From: Plutella xylostella
Lineage: Eukaryota; Arthropoda; Insecta; Lepidoptera; Plutellidae
Assembly (NCBI RefSeq): GCF_932276165.1
Contig: NC_064012.1
Location: 13,957,501 to 14,021,500 of the forward strand
Length of the DNA: 64,000 nucleotides
Direction: 5' to 3'
The notes beneath the pieces were generated by a model, which ran no database searches, had not been told where the DNA came from, and saw nothing but the letters and a program-made list of their open reading frames with translations. Below are positions 1 through 11,299 of the stretch, piece by piece; position 1 is the stretch's first letter; every line of letters begins with the position of its first letter. The position numbers and the translations under genes are program-made.

Positions 1-20
1 GCCATCTTGTGGTTGATGCC
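1..20 (-). repeat. 20-bp exact echo of the TBC1D13 exon at 186-205
   Basis: The first 20 bases of the window repeat positions 186-205, which encode the end of the GINHKM stretch of TBC1D13. The flanking bases (21-95) do not match. The window edge prevents measuring how far the similarity runs to the left. Confidence 0.6.
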
Positions 21-95
21 TCCAGCCACTATAGACCCTGCACTATAGACACTGACCTGAAGTACTTTTTCCTTTATGCGACTGATCCTCATTAC

Positions 96-3000
96 CTAAA
101 GCTGTAATACTGCGTGTGCAGCTCCTGCCTGTCCAGTAGGGCGGCCACGGGCGGGTCGAGGCGCCTCACGCAGCCCGCCAGCCGCGCCATCTTGTGGTTG
201 ATGCCGCTCTCCGCCTCGTCCAGAGTCCTGATGAAGAAGTCCCGGATCTCCGCCATGAGGTTCGTGAAGCAGAAGAAGCAGTCGGCCTCGGCGTGCTCTG
301 GATTGTGAGAATGTGCGGATTCGTAAAAATAATAGATCCTACTTTAATATTATAAAGGCGAACGTTTGTGTGTATGTGTGTGTCTGTATGTTTGTTACTT
401 ATTTACGTAAAAAAAACGTGGAAATTCTGCGATAAAAAGTAGCGTGTGTTAATCAAGGGGGTCAGCTAACTCCATACCAAATTTCATTACAATCGGTTCA
501 GCCTTTTTGACCTGAAGAAGTTACAAACTTATATACATACATACACCCATACATACCTAAATACATACACACATACCCACAAACTTTCGAATTTTTTATA
601 TTAAGTAGGATGTGGGGACATCTTACAACAATGATCCGCAGGCATGCCTGTGATTCATTTAGAATAACCATAAATCATCATTAGCAAAATAAAAAGGCCG
701 GCATTTGGCGAGTTGGACTCGAGAACGGAGGGCGAGAGTGAGAAATCATAATCATCTTCTGTTTGCATTCTGCTGATATTTGTCTGTGGCTTTCATCTCG
801 AAAGGGGTTACTCTGGCTTGACGAACTGCGAAGTTTCAGAGCGTTGAACTCTATCCCATTGCAAAGGCCAAGCTCTTCGAAGCTTAAGTCTTTATCAGTT
901 TGCGACTTACGCCGGTATTCCTTGTCGGGGTCTATAGCGAAGGTGTGGTAGATAGGCCCGATGATCTCGTTCATGCCCTGGACATAGCCCTGCCCGGGGT
1001 TCAGCTTTGCGTATAGGAACAGCATTCGTTCCACCACCTATATATGAAAGTTTCATTAATATTTCTTTGTAAATGTTATTGTAGACTTTCTTTCTCACTA
1101 TTACGGTTTAAATGCGAGAGAGTTTTCCATATATTTTTTTTATGATGACGATGCGATGTAACGCACTAATGGAGCTCACCTTAAGCTACTTATTAATTGT
1201 CAATTTCATGAATCACTTGGACTGTAGTAATGTAGACCGTATTATGTAGCAAATATAAATTCAGTTTTCATTTACATAAACTACATGTATATCTCTAAGA
1301 GCAATCTCTATCAGACAATTTTGTATATCAAAAGTATAGGAATGCCTACCGGAGAATTAACGGTTCACCAACAGTAGATTGACTCAAGAACGAATGTTTT
1401 GCCCAATGATTCTCGAAACATTCTGTGGGCCAGATCATGAGTCAACCGATTGTTGATGTACCATGCCATATCCTACTACTCCTATGGTTCAGTATGTCAA
1501 TAGAAGGTTGTCTGTTAGAGATCGCCTCGGCTGATGTAGTGGCTTACCTCCCAGTGTGCCTCGGAACCTTCATTCAAGGGCGCGTAGTCTCCCGACATAC
1601 CGTCCGACCGGCGGATCTCGTTGCTTAACTGTAAATAACACAACATTATTGATTATACAGTTATACTGTGAATATGGTAGCTCAGTATGGTAAGTGTCCG
1701 CTTCTAGATTGGATTGCCATGACTGCCTACATGAGCGGGATTGGAATCCGAATAGTCGGATCTCCACTATACTATCACTGAGTTGCAGAAAGGATCTTTA
1801 AGTTAATGTCGGCATTAAATGTATGGTTGCCTTGCTTTGACAGTATACGGACAGAAAGAGACAGAAATAGATTTAATGTCGACATTAGCTTAAAGTCCCT
1901 TTCTGCAACTCGGCATATGTCCATCTTATTAATGCTTTTTGGCATTCGCTTATCTCTCATTGTTTTTCCTTTGCAGTCATCAAATATCTATGGGATTTCG
2001 AATGTCAAAAAAGCATTAATAAGATGGACATAGTACAGATGACCCAAAGCGATCAAATCGCGAGATCCGGCAATATCATCAAACCTCTTCAATTGATTTT
2101 AGGCTTCAAAGTAGTCCCAAAACATTATTTAAAGTAAAATTTTACCTTAGCCACACCCAGCCCTCTTCTTTCAAGCGTAGAATATTTGAGCATAGATTGT
2201 TGGACGCGCTTGTGTAGTCTTTTCACCCCATTACTGTTTACGATCTGTAAAAAAAAACGCTATATAAGCATTGATGATAGAATAGAATATGACTTTCTTG
2301 GTCACCACAAATAGTAAAACCATAGAATATCAAATACAGTAAAACATACAAAAAAAATAGCGCGATATAGCTAAGAGCGATCTCTTACAGGCAATCTTGA
2401 ATATTAAGAAAGAAAACCTACTACCTACTAATAATTCATACAGTCACGAAGGCTTATTGTCCAACCTCCTATCTATCTCTCTATCTTTAAGTCATAAGCA
2501 GTGATTTCTATAAGCATCTCTAGAATTTTAAAGCAAGTTTAGATACGACACGAGGGCCATTAAACGACTATATTAGAAAAGTAACTGTACAAAAGGTCAA
2601 TAGTGGAGCGGTGGTAGCTCAGCCGGGTAAGCGCCCGCTTCTCATGCAAGAGATGCGGTTTCGAATCCCGGCACTGACATGTACCAATGAGTTATTTTAA
2701 CTTAAGTACAATGTATACCATCGCTCTTACGGTGAAGTAAAACACACACAAAAAAAAAAAAAAACACGCACTCACGCCTTGTACTAATGTACTCCCTTGC
2801 GGGGTAGGCAGAGGTGCATTGCTGCACCCACTTTTCGCCAGAGTGTATGTTAGTCCCAATGTAATAGGGGGCGGGCCTATTGCCATTTTACGGGCACATC
2901 CAAGACCCGAGAACAAATATCTGTGTTTAAACAAATATCTGCCCCAGCCGGGAATCGAACCCGGGACCATCGGCTCAGTAGTCAGATCACTAACCACTAC

Positions 3001-6000
3001 GCCATTCGGTCGTCTGGTGAAGTAAAACATCGTGAGAAAACCTGCATATCTAGATCTAACAAATCTAGATAATGTGAACCCACCAACCCGCAGTGGACCA
3101 GCGTGGTGGGAAATGGTCCAAGCTTAGGAAGGCAGTTTAGACCTTGGGTACATGCACAAAGGTTCCACTCGAGAGAGCCAGGTGCAGGTACTTACACCCC
3201 CACAGAGAATAGAATAGAATAAAGGTCAATAAATAATGATGACACACATCCGTGTTAACGAAAAACCGGCAGAGAAAATGAGAAGTGAAATTGTACTAAG
3301 TGTAGCGAGATGCCAAACTCTAAACCGGCTGTTTTGATAGCCGTGCGGTGAAACCGAATTTAATTACACGTTATGATAAAATTAAAACTCTGCTGTTGTA
3401 ACATTTACCTGTACCTCAAAATAGTACCTACTTAAACATTTTTATTAAGTTTATTGAAGAAGGATTATTTAGTTGTGATTTTAATATTGGGAAGAAAAAT
3501 CGTCAATGAGTCTGCTATAAGTACTTTCTTAATCTCGAGACTTCTACTTTAATGTACATAAAAATTATCAATAAAAAATGTTGTGGCTAACAATAACAAC
3601 ACTCCTACTTTAAAGTTCCCTAACCCATGTATGTAATACAAAGTCAGACATTTAACGATCGCATTAAACAACGTAAACTGAAATTCAATACAGCAGATCT
3701 AACATGATTGAGGCGGAAAGTATCAATTTCTGTACACAGTTCGATACACTACGTCGAGTTCGATCTCGTTACATTATTCACGCCGACTGGTAAACATTAA
3801 CATAATCGAATAAGAATTTATGCTGCCTCAATGTTATGTAAATTTTAGTTCTGGATCTTATGTATTTTTCTCAAAAAAGGTATAATATACTTGGCTACTA
3901 CTGCGTCCGAATGGTTTGAGTACTCCCTGATAACTATTTTGTAATTTTCAAAAAAATATAGCTGTAATTTTTTTTTCTTCTCTCTTTAAGGGTCCGCAAT
4001 AGGCAATCGAGGGTTGGCATTGTCATAGAATTATGTAGTAAATGATGCTCTACAGCCTTGAAAAAAATCACACAGGTAGCCGAAGAGTCTAGCTAGGTGC
4101 TGAATCATTCGAATTTAAGTAAATGCTTAACTGTAAATTAATTACGAAAAACCAGTAAATCACACTCCCGTATTGTAACAACTGTGTCGTAATTATCAAG
4201 AATTTTCATATGATTCTTATCAAATTATAAAGATAAATGCTTGGACTAGGCGCTAAATACCTTGTTTTTTAATAAACACTCACCTATTTTGTGTAAATTA
4301 ATCCCAAACTTGAGCAATTTTTTTCCCTCAAATCTTCATACAAATATCTATGGCGGCTTTCTGTGTTATAAAATCATAAACACAAGCGACGTTTGACTCA
4401 GTCGGCCGGTGGCCTCCAAAGAAGGGTCACGTCGGTTTAGGCGGCACTGACAGCTCGCGATCTAATTGTGTACAGACACAAAATCACTGCACATTGGTTG
4501 TCATTGCACTTTTTCAACTTTTATGACACCAACATAATTTGATTTGAAATTGAGGAAGCATAATTCTTATACTATATTCAATAAATTAAATGATAATGTT
4601 TTTTATTAGTTAAGTCCATGGTACTTCTTGATTAAATTATAATTATTAATGCCTAACTAAAACTCACTAATATAAAATTAAAATTAAACTAAAAAGAAGA
4701 TGCTGGCCAGATCGCTGCCACTGTCGGGTAGGGTACCCAAGACGCTGGCCGCGTTACCCCGCTATATAGCGATGCTTAGCCTTTGTGATAGGTAAGTGCC
4801 AGCCCTAGGGTCCCTTGAGACTTCTATTAGTCTGCTGCTGATGTCTTTAAAAAGCTGACGTGCCTCCCCACGGCCCTGGGATGAGGAGCAGGAATATAGT
4901 GAATGGATCTAAGTGATGACAATACGTAGGAAGATTAGGTTAGGATTCAAAAACACAGTCTCATGGTGCTGGTTGAGGCATGGTCTCGTGAGGATCTGAT
5001 GAGGGCAGTAACACGGAGGTGACTGAATTTTATTTCAAAGATTTAATAGCTAAAAGCATCGAGTTTGGGCGCGGTGGTAGCTCAGTCGGGTAAGCGCCCG
5101 CTTCTCACGCAAGAGATGCGGGTTCGAATCACGGCGCTGACATGTACTTTGCTGTTCTTTTTTGAAGTTGGTGCCATATTTCTTCAGATTACTTTGTCAC
5201 CGCACCAACATCAAAAAAGAACAGTTCCTGCTTAGGTATATTTGTACTGTCTCATACGAGTAGAATTTGTGTAAACCTTAAATTATTTCTTACATTTTAG
5301 TGGTTTTTTGAAGTCGGTTTTTTATAACTTAAGTACAATGTATACCATCGCTCTAACGGTGAAGGAAAACATCGTGAGGAAACCTGCATATCTAGATTTA
5401 GCACATCTAGATATGTGAACCCACCAACCCGCAGTGGACCAGCGTGGTGGGAAATGGTTCAAGCTTAGGAAGGCAGTTTAGACCTTGGGGATATGCACAA
5501 AGGTTCCACTTGAGAGAGCCAGGTGCAGGTACTCACACCCCCACAGAGAATAGAATAGAATCGAGTTTGGGCTATTAAGTATGTTTTTCAAAGAGAGAGA
5601 GAAAGATATTTTAGGTTTCCTCTGGATTAGTTAGGTTTACTGGGTTTACTAAATTCATTCGTAACGTAAAATTGTCAATGACGGAATTTCTTCTATAGAC
5701 AGTAGCCACTAATAAAAACAACGATATATGGCGTGATTTGCAAAAGTACCTATCTAGTCAACCTGCCACGGGGTGACTTCGGTGGGTAACTCAGAATAAT
5801 ACTAATTATATGTTATTGCATCAATAATAAAAAAATCAAGAAAATATTCAAAGTTTCCATCCTCGCTTTTCACGCACACAAATCACAAACTCATGCCTTG
5901 TTCTAGGAGCAGGGTCTACCCTGGTGCATTTCCATGACCACTTTTCATTAGCGTCCCACCGGTTTCGATGCTCAGCGGAATAGCACCATTAACCATTATT

Positions 6001-9000
6001 ATTCTGAGATATCATCACTTCTTATTCTGAGTTACCCAACATAAAATCACGCCATCTATTGAAATCATTTTTTAAATTAGGATTTGTCTATGGTGTGGTC
6101 CCCAAATTTAAGGGTAAAAGCCAAATAATTATATTTTAACCTTTTTTTATACCTATTATATTAAAAGACCTATTCAACGATACCCTACCTACACCATCAA
6201 AATAACCGGAAAAAATATCAACCCAAATTTTTTTTGGGTACTCCTCATATCTATGCGAAATATCAGCTTGATATCTTTACCCGTTTCTGAGAAAAAGGGC
6301 AGTGACAGACAGTCAGTCAGACAGACGGACAACAAAGAGATCTTATAACGGTTGCTTTTTTCCTTTTGAGGTACGAAACTCTAAAAATATGAAAAAATAT
6401 TATTCTGCCACCAAAAAATATACTTACAAACATACATACATACAATCAAAAAACATTACTCTCCTCCTTCGGCAGTCGGGTTAAAACAAGTGAGACTGAT
6501 TCTGAACTTTTGTTCTACGAGTTTTAAAAATTAACCAAAAAAAACCTTTATCATAGAAACTTTGTTGACACGTCACTTTTTACCATGGAAAACGAATTTT
6601 TTTTTCGCGTTTTTGCAAAACTCGTAGGACTAAAGTTGTTCAGAATAACCCCTTGAGTCATCCCCTTTCGGCTTAGTATACCCTTAGTATAACTTATTAT
6701 CTACACTTTAATACCTGTAGTTACCTTTCTACAAGTAAATACCACATTTGTTTAGAAATCTAATCGGGTTCCGAGTATGGAGAAAAGTGGCACCCCTATT
6801 AATTTCTACTCTTTCCTGGTGCTTACCAGTGTAATTAAAAATTAAACTTACCCTCAAATCACTACTTGAAAATAATTGTCAATAAAGTTGGCGAGTAAAA
6901 GTTTATCGACCCACTGTGCAAACTTACATGTGTGCGTGTCACTGCGTGTGCTGTGTGAAGAGCATTGAAAACCCAAAATTGGCGCGGCACGTCACCCTGT
7001 ACGGGCCCTTAATATAGTTTGTTTGTATATAGTTTGTGCTTTAACACAGTATTATAAATGTATTTAACATGCATGTGTGGATTTATGAGATTGGGGTCCG
7101 CTGAAAACCAGCGCTGTGCTGTGCCATTTTGGTCACTTGCATAGCTTATGCTGAGCCTACCCCTTTTATCATACAATAACGATGATAAAATATTGTAAAC
7201 ACAAGTGTTATCTTAGATTTTCATTTTAAAATATTGTTTTTTTTTCTACTTTTTCTATTCTATTCTATTCTATTCTAGATCTTGATTCTATTTTCAAACG
7301 TAAAGCAGTACATAGGACTTCTTGGGCAGTTAGGATTGGCCCTAATCTGTCTAGCTTTTCCTTTCATCACGGTGACAAATCATAGTCCTATCCTATAGTG
7401 GATGTCACCCAAACGCTAAGAAGAAAACTAGGTTGTGATGATTGGGGGTAGAGAGTTCCAGACCGACTAGTTTGGACCTTTTGGATCTTAGTATAATTGA
7501 TTTAATACCTATTACTTATAGCAGTGAAAACATGATAGTGACATTACCTAATATTAATTAAAGCTAGTCCACAAATAAATTGAAGATAAAATGCTGCCCT
7601 GAGCCTTAATTTTACCATGGGTTTTGAACCAAAAACACTTGATTCTAGCTAAGATATGGATATGAAATGATCTACTTCTATGCAAGTAGTCTAGGATTTT
7701 TTTATTTTAAATTTTATAATTATAACAGGACAAAGACAGACTTACCTCGGGACAAGGAAACTCGGTGGCTGATTGGAAGAAGGATATATCTGGACAGAGT
7801 CTGCGGACATCTTTGTCAATCTGTAGCAGCACCTCGTTGTCCTTGAAGTAATTGCTCCAGGAGCTGTCGGGGCTGATGTTGAGCGGATGATCGGTGGCAC
7901 CACCGTCCGGGGACACAATTATTTCGTCTAGAAACAATTGTACATTGCATAGAGTGTAATTCGCACAGGATTGAAAGAAGCCAGCTGCATTTCACTGTAC
8001 TGTAAATTTGTGATTTGATGAATCATAAACACATATAGAAAGAATTTCACATGATGGTTCAACTTTTAGAGATACCACTCGCATTTTAGTGAATAAACAC
8101 ACATAAATCTGGATTAAAAATTATCAAACCACACTTAATCTCTATCCCAGTTATTCATTAAAAAGTTTTAGATATTGAACTGTTTTGTCACTCTGGCATA
8201 GAAACAAAAGTATTTTTTTTATGAATAACAGGTTAATTGTTTACCAATGAACTGTTTGTAAAGCTGCCTCTTCTGAATGAGTGTCTGTTCTCGCAAGCCC
8301 CTCTCTGCTGGGATGTAGCGGAGCAGAATCTTCCACACCAGGGAGCGTAGGCCCTTCTCATCCGGTATTCCTGTTGCCAAATTAAGGATAAAATTATGAG
8401 TAATCCATGTATTTTAAGTTCTCATTTTGCAATATGTTAAGCTGTATATTTGATGTTTTATACACAATCCTATTTGGGGGAGTTTCTTTAGGTAGATAAT
8501 AGAATTTACTTATTGGAAATCATAGATAGATCAGGCAGGATTAGTACAACAGAACAGTATAATTTTTTACAATAAATATACCTATTCAGTTTTTGAAACA
8601 TCATTTATTTAAGTAAGTACACTAAATCATACCATTGAATGCCAACTTCTGGAGTTGTTCCATGTCTATACAGTCATGGTCCAGTATATCTTCAAATGCC
8701 TTTATTCTGAAACAATTACAACATAGTAACATTACCTACTATTTAGTGGTAAGACTAATAGTTGAAGCCTGAAGAGGCTGTATACATGGGGTAACCTATA
8801 AAAAAGTGGAAGCAAATAATAAAGGGGTGTCAGTGGGTGGACTACCCTACCAAGGAAAAATCTCATGTTTCCAAAATCATAACAAAAAAATGATTAACAG
8901 TTTTTCATAGGCTTATTGGGAAGACATAGGAAATCTGTACAAACCTCAGAGTAATTCTGTAAGTTCATTTTACAGTGGGCCTAACTTACCTTGTTCCTTC

Positions 9001-11081
9001 AGAATCACTCTTTTTAAACTTATTAGAATATCATTGATGTCGATTCTGAAGGCAGAAATTCTAAATTTAGTGCTGTCAAAACCTTAATTTCTTTGTTTAA
9101 AATTGGACTGTATGATGATTTCCGTAAATGTCATTTTATGCTAGGATTTTTTTTAGTTTGAGTATATATTTGTATAGAGGAGAAATGGCCGTGTTCAGAA
9201 TTCTCCTTCTCACTCAAATCATAGATGTTGCCACAAAATAAAAAAAACCTAATTATGGGGAATTCTATCTGAGATTATAATAAAAAATAATACTTGAAAT
9301 ATCGTCGGTTGATAGGAAAATACACTAAGGCAGATTTTTCTAATATAAAACTTTATTTATATTTGTTTTAAATATAATTATTGATTATACACAAACTGAG
9401 TGGATTGTATAATTGATTGATTTTGTCCGATCGAAACAACCCTCTTCAAAATGTGCCCAACACAATTTTTGTATGATTCTTTGATTATTTGTAGGTCTAG
9501 TAGCGTCTATCCATTTTCTTAATGTTTTTTTCTCCTATCGGAAACCTATGAATCAGATATAAATGGGTGAGCATGAGCATTATGATTGTGGGTAAAATAT
9601 GTGATGGAGGTTATTTTTAAAGGAAACACCTAAGTATTTTGTAGCAATACAATAAACTTGATATGCCTATACAGAAGAAATCACACATTTTTTCAATAAG
9701 AATTCCCAGAATCTAAGTTATTCATCTTCTACCCATAGCAATTATGGCCAGCAGCATGGAATTCTTATATTATTAAGTCTGTTACAATTTCTAGTATTTT
9801 CTTTACATAATATTATATTGTTTTTGGGTAAAATAAATTTTCAATAACTGGCAACACCATGAGATTTGTTATTATATGGTACCTTGTAATTTTTACTTAA
9901 AATTGATACTAAAAGACCTATACATAAAAGACCGATACAGTATAAAAATTGGTATCGTTTTATATTAAAATCCAACCAATAGATAGTACTGTAGTGAATG
10001 TAAGCTTGTAAAACTTGATATTGATGTCGATTCTGAAGGCAGAAATTCTAAATTTAGAGCTGTCAAAACCTTAATTTCTTTGTTTTAAATTCGACTCTAT
10101 GTTTGTTTCCGTAAATGTCATTTTATGCTAGCAATTTTTTTAGTTTGACAGCGTTAAAATTAGAATTTCTGCCTTCAGAATCGACATCATTATCTACTTA
10201 CATGTGAAAAGATATCTCATCCATAGTTCTATCGTGTTTTCATTCAGTATGCTTTGTACAACCGAACAAACTATACCCACCCATGTCTCACACTCGTTAA
10301 GTGATGATAATAGTCTCATAAACTTAATAAATATCCACAAATCACTAGCAAATTAACAATAAATAACTTTTAGAAATTTTTTGTTGTAACTGTCAGCCTT
10401 TGTTTATCATAGTATTCATTGTTTGGCACAGAGAACTGCCAAAACTGACGTAAACAGGCGCCAGAGCAAAAAGGACAAAAATCCTGTACAGCTTAACGTT
10501 TCTCTCTAATAACGCTTTATGTATCTAAGGCCCAGTTTTTTGATCCGTAGTCAACTTTAACCATTAGTCAAACTATGTGTCAAGCATGACATCTGCATAT
10601 GAATTTCGTTGGTTTTTAACTAATGGTAGCCATTTTTGATCAATGATTGACTTAACTAGGGATCAAAAAAGTGGCCCTAAGCGTCTCTTTTTCGCAATGT
10701 CACAACTGTCACGATTATACCCCTGTGCTTCAGAATCGACATCATTGTCTCTACAGTTGAACTGACTTTACGATTTTACAAATAATAGTACGATAGCTCA
10801 AGTAACTTTCTATTTAACATTATGTATGGAAAGGGAGACCTGTTAAAATAAATCTGAATATATGTAAGTACTTAAATGCATAATCATCAGGTGAGTAAAA
10901 TCTTAAGTGATTTTTAAATGTTTTACTTGATTAAAACAATGACTTATTATTATCGAAAACAAACAAAAACGCCTACCTTTTATGCTGCCAGCACATCATG
11001 ATTTGTGTTCTGTAAGTATGTAAAAACTGGGACGCCTAATTAATAACATAAATTAACTTACCTAGACTTGTGTAAACTCAT
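96..11081 (-). CDS. TBC1D13: TBC1 domain family member 13-like Rab GTPase-activating protein (3' part outside window)
   Basis: Eight minus-strand exons join in frame: 11062-11081, 8633-8706, 8245-8370, 7746-7927, 2146-2244, 1548-1628, 911-1037 and 96-297. All introns are GT..AG. They give 303 codons plus two bases; the last quarter lies beyond position 1. The start is MSLHKSR, very close to the vertebrate TBC1D13 start, in a 20-base coding exon. The TBC catalytic signatures are intact: IDKDVR gives the arginine finger at about R115, and YVQGMNEI gives the glutamine finger at about Q214. HAEADCFFCF follows across a split codon at about residues 237-247. TBC proteins speed GTP hydrolysis by Rab GTPases; mammalian TBC1D13 is reported to act on Rab35 in membrane traffic. 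The 5.5-kb intron 2245-7745 is full of SINEs and foldback repeats. The identification is confident; exact exon edges are read by eye. Confidence 0.9.
335..600 (+). repeat. Abundant lepidopteran-type interspersed repeat, copy 1 (degraded)
   Basis: It starts near TAATATTATAAAGGCGAA, followed by a GTGTGTATG-rich stretch, a TTTGTTACTTATTTACG segment and a segment like AAATTTCATTACAATCGG. It then degenerates into an ATACATAC microsatellite. Related copies are at 38135-38330, 60010-60225, 61145-61347 and 63045-63255. No coding capacity. Confidence 0.7.
1781..2031. repeat. Two adjacent foldback (MITE-like) elements in a TBC1D13 intron
   Basis: The first hairpin pairs 1781-1821 (GAGTTGCAGAAAGGATC...) with 1871-1912. 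The second pairs 1914-1946 (TATGTCCATCTTATTAATGC...) with 1998-2031. Arms are about 33-41 bases and nearly perfect. No coding potential. The preceding stretch 1678-1780 resembles a degraded tRNA-type SINE head (GTAGCTCAGTATGGTAAG). Confidence 0.7.
2603..3220 (+). mobile_element. tRNA-derived SINE (copy A) with 11-bp target duplication, carrying a nested SINE
   Basis: The head has RNA polymerase III boxes like a tRNA: GGTAGCTCAGCCGGGTAAG (A box) and a B box near 2657 (GGTTTCGAATCCC). The tail is GAATAGAATAGAAT. The direct repeat AAAGGTCAATA flanks it at 2592-2602 and 3221-3231, which fixes both ends. Positions 2744-3028 are a later insertion. The closest relative here is copy B at 5071-5559. 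It resembles the HaSE-type SINEs of noctuid moths (family name is inference). Confidence 0.85.
2744..3015 (-). mobile_element. Second tRNA-derived SINE nested inside SINE copy A
   Basis: Read on the minus strand it starts at 3015 with GACCGAATGGCGTAGTGG, followed by the tRNA B-box sequence GGTTCGATTCCC. It ends in a T-rich and GT tail at 2744-2763. The 13-bp target duplication GGTGAAGTAAAAC at 2731-2743 and 3016-3028 shows the insertion point within the older SINE. Confidence 0.85.
3232..5057. other. AT-rich intron sequence of TBC1D13, no gene seen
   Basis: No exon, hairpin or SINE is clear in 3232-4680. Positions 4690-4990 are more GC-rich and look like a remnant of an older repeat (ATCGCTGCCACTGTCGGGTA, GGTAAGTGCCAGCCC), but I cannot assign it to a family. 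Confidence 0.4.
5071..5559 (+). mobile_element. tRNA-derived SINE (copy B) with 13-bp target duplication and an internal foldback insertion
   Basis: Same family as 2603-3220. The A box is GGTAGCTCAGTCGGGTAAG, the B box is GGTTCGAATC, and the tail is GAATAGAATAGA. ATCGAGTTTGGGC flanks it at 5058-5070 and 5560-5572. Compared with copy A, about 170 bases at roughly 5147-5320 are extra. They begin with a hairpin (GTTCTTTTTTGAAGTTGGTG paired with CACCAACATCAAAAAAGAAC), so a foldback element landed inside this SINE. Confidence 0.85.
5722..6055. repeat. Foldback element with nested inverted pairs
   Basis: TGGCGTGATTT near 5722 is inverted at about 6045-6055. GGGTAACTCAGAATAA near 5782 is inverted near 6027. 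No ORF of note. The boundaries are approximate. Confidence 0.5.
6160..6400 (+). repeat. Dispersed moth-type repeat with GACAGACAGTCAGTCAG tract
   Basis: It contains a GACAGACAGTCAGTCAGACAG tract, ACAACAAAGAGATCTTATAA and CCTTTTGAGGTACGAAACTC. I recognise this combination as a common interspersed sequence in lepidopteran genomes. No coding capacity. Confidence 0.5.
6401..7745. other. TBC1D13 intron, no gene seen
   Basis: AT-rich. A short (TTCTA)n run at 7254-7277 resembles the tail of the SINE family seen at 2603 and 5071, read on the minus strand, but no SINE body follows. Confidence 0.4.
9035..9165 (+). repeat. MITE, truncated copy of the 10022-10189 element
   Basis: It starts with TGATGTCGATTCTGAAGG and runs in parallel with the copy at 10022 for about 125 bases. 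It lacks the right terminal repeat. The 17 bases at 10728-10744 (CTTCAGAATCGACATCA) are another isolated terminus of the same family. Confidence 0.7.
10022..10189. mobile_element. MITE with 29-bp perfect terminal inverted repeats
   Basis: The left terminus 10022-10050 (TGATGTCGATTCTGAAGGCA...) is a perfect inverted match to 10161-10189. The element is 168 bp with no ORF. It lies in the first large intron of TBC1D13. Confidence 0.85.
10525..10680. mobile_element. MITE with TTTTTTGATCC-type termini
   Basis: The left end has CCAGTTTTTTGATCCG and GTCAACTTTAACCATTAG. The right end has the inverted GATCAAAAAAGTGGCCC. Partial relatives begin at 13791 and 51138 with GGGCC(A/G)GTTTTTTGATCC, so this is a small family in the window. 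Confidence 0.75.
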
Positions 11082-11299
11082 TTCAGCAGATATTGAAACA
11101 ACACTGAAACTAAAATGTATATTTCAGGAAGCACCAAGCACGAATGATGAAAACCAAAACACAACAACTTGTGATTCTTGTGAGTGTGAAGCTGAAGCAA
11201 GAAGCACAGAAAGTCAGAAAGGGGAGGTGACAGCAGGTCACAAACAGCTTTTCTCTGTGATGCTGTCAAATATGAAAAAGACAGTGACAATTAAATTTG

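Noticed and set aside
2615..2690. tRNA gene in the GGTAGCTCAG...GGTTTCGAATCC stretch (also 5073-5140, 37262-37320, 46018-46092)
   Set aside because: These are heads of SINEs with tails and target duplications, and the acceptor stems do not close as a functional tRNA.
10977..10999. MMCWQHK exon-like piece as the TBC1D13 start
   Set aside because: The MSLHKS exon at 11062-11081 matches the family start far better. The piece is kept only as a possible alternative.
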